Shown: one piece after another, positions 5,854 through 9,256 of the stretch
Layout: each line of letters opens with the position of its first letter
Numbering within the stretch: the first letter of the stretch is position 1
NCBI GenBank assembly: GCA_030149405.1
Contig: JASBRM010000007.1
Span: 1 to 9,256 of the forward strand
DNA: 9,256 nt
Origin: Neptuniibacter sp.
Lineage (GTDB): Bacteria > Pseudomonadota > Gammaproteobacteria > Pseudomonadales > Balneatricaceae
Direction: 5' to 3'
Translations under genes and position numbers: made by a program
Notes under the pieces: generated by a model
Told to the model about the DNA's origin: nothing
Seen by the model: only the letters and a program-made list of their open reading frames with translations
The model's database searches: none

Positions 5854-6285
5854 ATGGCCAGAATAAAACTTGATATGCCGGAAAATTATATTTTTTCCAC
5901 AGATTTACCGGTAAGAATCAGCGACATCAATTACGGTGGGCACCTGAGCAATGATGCAATGCTGGCGATTATTCACGAGGCCCGCGTCCGCTTCCTCAAT
6001 CATTATCATTATGCGGAGCTGGATGTTGAAGGCCTAGGTATAATCATGACCGATTCAGCCATCGTCTACAAAGCTGAAGGCTTCCATGGGGACTTACTTC
6101 AGATTGATATTGCATTGGAAGATTTTAATAAATATGGGTGTGATATTTATTACTTAATCACTAATAAGAAAACGGCTGTCGAAGTTGCCCACGCAAAAAC
6201 AGGTATTGTGTTCTTCGATTATGAGCAACGCAAAGTCACCACCATCCCAGAAGCTTTTACAGATAAGGTTGTTAAAAACACCTAG
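5854..6285 (+). CDS. Hotdog-fold acyl-CoA thioesterase (4HBT/YbgC-like)
   Basis: A 143-residue single-domain protein with the 4-hydroxybenzoyl-CoA thioesterase-like hotdog pattern. An N-terminal strand leads to VRISDINYGGHLSNDAML (20-37), the counterpart of the D-x-x-G-H-x-N motif of this family, with D24 as likely catalytic acid. A long central helix (AIIHEARVRFL) follows, then beta strands (SAIVYKAEGFHGDLLQIDIALED and a C-terminal TGIVFFDYEQRKV). Such enzymes hydrolyse acyl-CoA or acyl-ACP thioesters; the substrate cannot be read from sequence. It starts 2 nt after bioA, and its ribosome binding site AGGGGA (5843-5848) lies inside the bioA end, so the two are co-transcribed. That suggests, without showing, a link to biotin precursor or fatty-acyl metabolism. 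It ends convergently 18 nt from mrpG. Confidence 0.85.
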   Translation: MARIKLDMPENYIFSTDLPVRISDINYGGHLSNDAMLAIIHEARVRFLNHYHYAELDVEGLGIIMTDSAIVYKAEGFHGDLLQIDIALEDFNKYGCDIYYLITNKKTAVEVAHAKTGIVFFDYEQRKVTTIPEAFTDKVVKNT

Positions 6286-6303
6286 CCCCTAAGGGCATGA
6301 CAA

Positions 6304-6684
6304 TTAACCTTCTGTTTTTTCACTCTGGGCTGGGTGCTCTTGCTGTTTAGCTGTGTCAGCCAACTCAGGGTTACGGCTGTTTTCAGCGATCTTAACCTGA
6401 AGATGCAAGGCCGTCTTAGCCAGCATCATGGCACTCACTGGTGCAGTTATAAAAAGAAAAATTGAAATCAATAATTCATGAGCGCTCAGCCCACCATTTC
6501 GCACGGATGTGATGATCATTGAAGCCACTAAAAGCGCCCCCATCCCGAGCGTTGTCGCCTTGGTCGGTGTATGCAAACGCATATAAAAATCGGGCAATTT
6601 CAATAAACCGATCGAGCCTAACAAAACAAATAGCCCACCCATGATCAGCAGCGCAGATACTATTAGCTCTACATAAACATTCAT
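6304..6684 (-). CDS. mrpG: Mrp-type Na+/H+ antiporter subunit G
   Basis: A 126-residue MnhG/MrpG/PhaG subunit of the multi-subunit cation/proton antiporter in the inner membrane. There are three predicted membrane segments (about 5-27, 44-61 and 68-90). Between the first two lies the family signature GSIGLLKLPDFYMRLHTPTKATTLG (23-47). A hydrophilic C-terminal tail of about 30 residues (NSRNPELADTAKQQEHPAQSEKTEG region) is not membrane-bound. The ATG at 6684 lies 9 nt after mrpF and has TAGGGA 7 nt upstream. It is the last gene of the operon visible here. No strong terminator separates it from the convergent thioesterase gene, only a 4-bp hairpin. Confidence 0.95.
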   Translation of the reverse strand: MNVYVELIVSALLIMGGLFVLLGSIGLLKLPDFYMRLHTPTKATTLGMGALLVASMIITSVRNGGLSAHELLISIFLFITAPVSAMMLAKTALHLQVKIAENSRNPELADTAKQQEHPAQSEKTEG

Positions 6685-6693
6685 ATTTAATCC

Positions 6694-6963
6694 CTACTCG
6701 ATGATATCGCCGCGCAATACGTATTTACACAATGCTGCTGTACTCACGAAACCCAACATAGCAATCAGCAAAGCTGCTTCAAAATAGAGCGAAGTACCCA
6801 TAATGAGTCCAAACAATAAGATCAAAGCAATGCTGTTGATATACATAGTATCCACAGCAAGGATACGATCAGGCTGATCGGGACCTTTAAAAAGAGTGAA
6901 TAGGTTTAAGCACATAGCAATAACAACCATGGCCGTCGCAGTTATGAGAGACATCATTAACAT
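6694..6963 (-). CDS. mrpF: Mrp-type Na+/H+ antiporter subunit F
   Basis: An 89-residue MnhF/MrpF subunit with three hydrophobic segments (about 5-25, 37-57 and 60-80). The conserved loop KGPDQPDRILAVDTMYIN carries the aspartates typical of the family. The ATG at 6963 is favoured by AGGAG 8 nt upstream. An internal ATG at 6957 shares its A with the TAA of mrpE and would also be coupled. The gene overlaps the end of mrpE by 7 nt, as expected for stoichiometric membrane-complex subunits. Confidence 0.95.
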   Translation of the reverse strand: MLMMSLITATAMVVIAMCLNLFTLFKGPDQPDRILAVDTMYINSIALILLFGLIMGTSLYFEAALLIAMLGFVSTAALCKYVLRGDIIE

Positions 6964-7445
6964 CCGAAAATCTCCTTCAACGGTTTTTCATAACGTGTTT
7001 TGATTCCCTCTATTGTCTCCGCTTCATCCACTAAATTAAGCGCATGCACATAAAGCCACTTTTGATCGCTGGATACTTCAGCACTCACAGTACCGGGCGT
7101 TAAGCATATAGTGCTTGCTAGAATCGTGATCGGAAACTCGCCTTTTAAATCCAGGGGAATTGCAAAAAAACCAGGTTTTAAATTCTTTGAAGGGCCCAGA
7201 ACCTGAACAGCTACTTCAAAGTTTGCAAATACAATATCGCCAAAAACTTTGATCGCGTATAGCAACGCAAGGAACGGTTTCTGTATTGCCATACTGTTGA
7301 CTTGCACCCCTCTTAACATTTGGGGGATACCTATAGCCAATATGGTCGCCAATACAATATGTCCCGGCTCAACGGATTCACTTAAAAGCAGCCAAACAAT
7401 GAATAAAACCAGACTTTGAAATGGCATTGGAAAAAGAAAACGCAT
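6957..7445 (-). CDS. mrpE: Mrp-type Na+/H+ antiporter subunit E
   Basis: A 162-residue MnhE/MrpE subunit. The frame is open further upstream to 7556, but that part overlaps mrpD and does not look like MrpE. The ATG at 7445 gives the usual MRFLFPMPFQS beginning and has a strong GGAGG 8 nt upstream, inside the end of mrpD. Features are hydrophobic N-terminal helices (about 9-45), the conserved KVFGDIVFANFEVAVQVL segment, then a soluble C-terminal domain with ITILASTICLTPGTVSAEV, LYVHALNLVDE and RYEKPLKEIFG, all classic MrpE motifs. It starts 4 nt after the mrpD stop. Its role in the complex is assembly and function of the antiporter rather than carrying the main ion path. Confidence 0.95.
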   Translation of the reverse strand: MRFLFPMPFQSLVLFIVWLLLSESVEPGHIVLATILAIGIPQMLRGVQVNSMAIQKPFLALLYAIKVFGDIVFANFEVAVQVLGPSKNLKPGFFAIPLDLKGEFPITILASTICLTPGTVSAEVSSDQKWLYVHALNLVDEAETIEGIKTRYEKPLKEIFGC

Positions 7446-7449
7446 CGTC

Positions 7450-8970
7450 TTAACCTCCGTTCCCAGCAGGTATTGGCAATAGCATCTGAGGGTTTTCAGC
7501 TTGCTGATAAATTTGCAGTGCTGTATCCATTGTGTATTCGGTGACATAACCACCAAAGATCACTAAAAGAGGTGACAGAATCAGCAAGAAGAACACGGCA
7601 ACAAGTTTCACTTTTGGCAATAACTCGCAGGTAGTAGGTTCCCCCCTGAGACGCCAAAATAAAGTGGAGCCCCCGCGGGACATCGCAACAACCCCAATGA
7701 GACTGGCGATCAAAATAGCAGACCAGGTCCAGGCGATTTCATAAGGTTCTACTGCCGTTTGCAAAATCATCACTTTGCCAAGGAACCCAGAGAACGGCGG
7801 CAAGCCAATCATTGTCACTGCTGCGATCGCAAATGCAATTCCCAATGGCAACGACTGACACATCCGGCGAGAACGCGCGAACCGATCAGAAATTTTACCT
7901 CGTTGTTCCGAAATTGCATCAGCCAGCAGGTACATAGCACCCGTAATCAACGTAGAGTGAATCAGATAATAAAGTGCAGCAGAGGCGGATTCAGGTGTGT
8001 TAATGGCCAGAGCACATAAAAGTGTGCCAACCGATACAATCACCAGGTTAGAGACTAATATCCGTAAAGTTTTACTCGCCAGGGCACTCACAGCACCCAT
8101 GGCTAAAGTGAGTATCGCGATAGGCCACAACCATGGCTCTGCAAGGTTTGCCAGTTCACCCGCATTATCACCAAACATCACGGTGAAGACTCTTAAGATA
8201 CTGTAGATCCCAACTTTGGTCATGATGGCAAACAAAGCAGCTACAGGTGCGCTGACATTTGAATAGGTTTTCGCTAACCAGAAATGGAGTGGGAACATGG
8301 CCGATTTCAAGCCAAACACCAGTAGCAGCATCATCCCGCCCACTTCCGCGAGCAACTTATCTGCGCCTGAAAGCAGGCGTATTTTAACCGCCATATCGGC
8401 AATATTCAGAGTACCGAGTACTCCATACAAGATACCCAGAGCAAAAAGGAATAAGGCAGAACCAACAAGGTTAAGGGTTACATAATGCACACTGGCCAGG
8501 GTCTTTTGTTTACCACCACCGTGAACTACCAGTGAATATGACGCCAACAACAATACTTCAAAGAAAACGAACAGGTTAAACAAATCACCTGTCAGGAATG
8601 CACCGTTAATTCCCATTAGCTGGAACATAAACAGCGGGTAAAAGAACATACCGGTCCTTTCATCGCCAGCAGTACCGTATAGGAGTGCGCCAAAAGCAAG
8701 CACCATGGTCAGCACAATCATCAGACTCGATAATCGATCTGCTATCAATACGATTCCGAATGGAGCTTGCCAGTCCCCCAATTGATAGATACTGATTTCA
8801 CCGGCATTTGCATTGCAAATTAACTGGACGGCAACCAGCAGGGTTAATCCTAAACCGATAAAAGAAACCACTTTCTGACGATGCAAAGTTGTTGAAAATG
8901 GTGGTAGCAACATGAGCGCCGCAGTCAGCATCGGAAGTAAAACAGGTAAAATAGGCAGGTGCTGCATCAC
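7450..8970 (-). CDS. mrpD: Mrp-type Na+/H+ antiporter subunit D (proton-pumping-like subunit)
   Basis: A 506-residue MrpD/MnhD homologue, related to the complex I antiporter-like subunits NuoL/M/N, with about 14 membrane helices. The proton channel residues of the family are visible: the glutamate in NLFVFFEVLLLASYSL (E138), the lysine in LKSAMFPLHFWLAKTYSNVS (K222) and a further lysine in IMTKVGIYSILR (K252). The GTG at 8970 has GAGGAG 8 nt upstream. The following ATG at 8967 shares its A with the mrpC stop and gives the more usual MQHLPILPVLLP start, so either may be used. The product, with MrpA, forms the membrane domain that exchanges Na+ (or other cations) for H+. It overlaps mrpC by a few bases. 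Confidence 0.96.
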   Translation of the reverse strand: MMQHLPILPVLLPMLTAALMLLPPFSTTLHRQKVVSFIGLGLTLLVAVQLICNANAGEISIYQLGDWQAPFGIVLIADRLSSLMIVLTMVLAFGALLYGTAGDERTGMFFYPLFMFQLMGINGAFLTGDLFNLFVFFEVLLLASYSLVVHGGGKQKTLASVHYVTLNLVGSALFLFALGILYGVLGTLNIADMAVKIRLLSGADKLLAEVGGMMLLLVFGLKSAMFPLHFWLAKTYSNVSAPVAALFAIMTKVGIYSILRVFTVMFGDNAGELANLAEPWLWPIAILTLAMGAVSALASKTLRILVSNLVIVSVGTLLCALAINTPESASAALYYLIHSTLITGAMYLLADAISEQRGKISDRFARSRRMCQSLPLGIAFAIAAVTMIGLPPFSGFLGKVMILQTAVEPYEIAWTWSAILIASLIGVVAMSRGGSTLFWRLRGEPTTCELLPKVKLVAVFFLLILSPLLVIFGGYVTEYTMDTALQIYQQAENPQMLLPIPAGNGG

Positions 8971-9256
8971 TTCAGGTTCTCCTCATCCTGCATATCCAAT
9001 GCTTTGTCACGACCATCTACATGATCATTACCCAAATCGGCACGCGCCCTCATTGCCAAAATTACGGCATAAGCAGTCATAGCGAAACCGATTACGATAG
9101 CCGTGAGCACCAATGCCTGTGGTAATGGATCTGCGTAATTTTCTGTAGTACCCAGAATAGCGGCCCCATTAACGACCAATCGACCCGTTGAAAACAGGAA
9201 CAGGTTCACCGCATAAGAGAGCATTGTGAGCCCCATCACAACGGGGAAGGTGCGAC
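8967..9256 (-). CDS. mrpC: Mrp-type Na+/H+ antiporter subunit C (NuoK-like), 5' end outside window
   Basis: A MnhC/MrpC subunit, homologous to NuoK of complex I. The first possible start within the window is a GTG at 9239, but the frame stays open to the edge and encodes RTFPVV, which fits the family pattern before the GLTMLSYAVNLFLFSTG helix. The gene therefore continues beyond the window. Visible are two membrane helices: the one just named and ALVLTAIVIGFAMTAYAVILAMR. Between them is the NYADPLPQALVLTAIVIG signature, which closely matches the family. The C-terminus is charged (about 25 residues) and its TGA overlaps the start of mrpD. The operon order C-D-E-F-G implies mrpA (with a separate or fused B) further right. 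Confidence 0.95.
   Translation of the reverse strand, partial: RTFPVVMGLTMLSYAVNLFLFSTGRLVVNGAAILGTTENYADPLPQALVLTAIVIGFAMTAYAVILAMRARADLGNDHVDGRDKALDMQDEENLK

Noticed and set aside
6283..6300. Bidirectional terminator between the thioesterase gene and mrpG
   Set aside because: GCCC-CTAA-GGGC is only a 4-bp stem with no T-run on either strand.
7446..7556. Longer mrpE starting at 7556
   Set aside because: The extra 37 residues lie inside mrpD, are not MrpE-like, and the ATG at 7445 has a strong GGAGG at ideal spacing.

Overview
The window reads as a contiguous chromosomal segment of a gammaproteobacterium. TrmO, BioA, a Mrp antiporter operon and an HvfABC/DoxX cluster occur together, base composition is moderate, and the Mrp genes hint at a marine or salt-exposed lineage such as Oceanospirillales. 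That placement is inference, since no rRNA or marker tree is available here. There are no mobile elements, tRNAs or CRISPR arrays, and no gene-free stretch over 300 bases.

Layout. Positions 1-423 (+) hold the C-terminal end of a larger protein that enters from the left, probably a Na/Pi cotransporter with a PhoU-like tail. Next is trmO (493-1218, +), a tRNA t6A37 methyltransferase, with a good sigma-70 promoter in front. A small orphan gene (about 1327-1497, +) follows, with its own near-consensus promoter, and ends at a strong bidirectional terminator (1510-1536).

The centre (4312 down to 1548, minus strand) is the most interesting part: a four-gene RiPP metallophore cluster of the HvfA/bufferin type. 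hvfA encodes a secreted precursor with six tandem 16-residue units carrying 12 EGKCG motifs. hvfB encodes the multinuclear iron oxidase (MNIO, DUF692) that modifies the cysteines. hvfC encodes the DUF2063 partner protein, and hvfX a DoxX-family membrane protein. A terminator hairpin lies between hvfA and hvfB, which should make much more precursor mRNA than enzyme mRNA. By analogy with characterised HvfA and bufferin systems, the product probably binds copper in the periplasm.

Divergent from hvfA is bioA (4565-5851, +; biotin synthesis), followed after 2 nt by a hotdog-fold thioesterase (5854-6285, +). Converging on that pair from the right end is the tail of a Mrp-type Na+/H+ antiporter operon on the minus strand: mrpC (cut by the window edge), mrpD, mrpE, mrpF and mrpG, which overlap or nearly abut. 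The mrpA/B genes must lie beyond the right edge.
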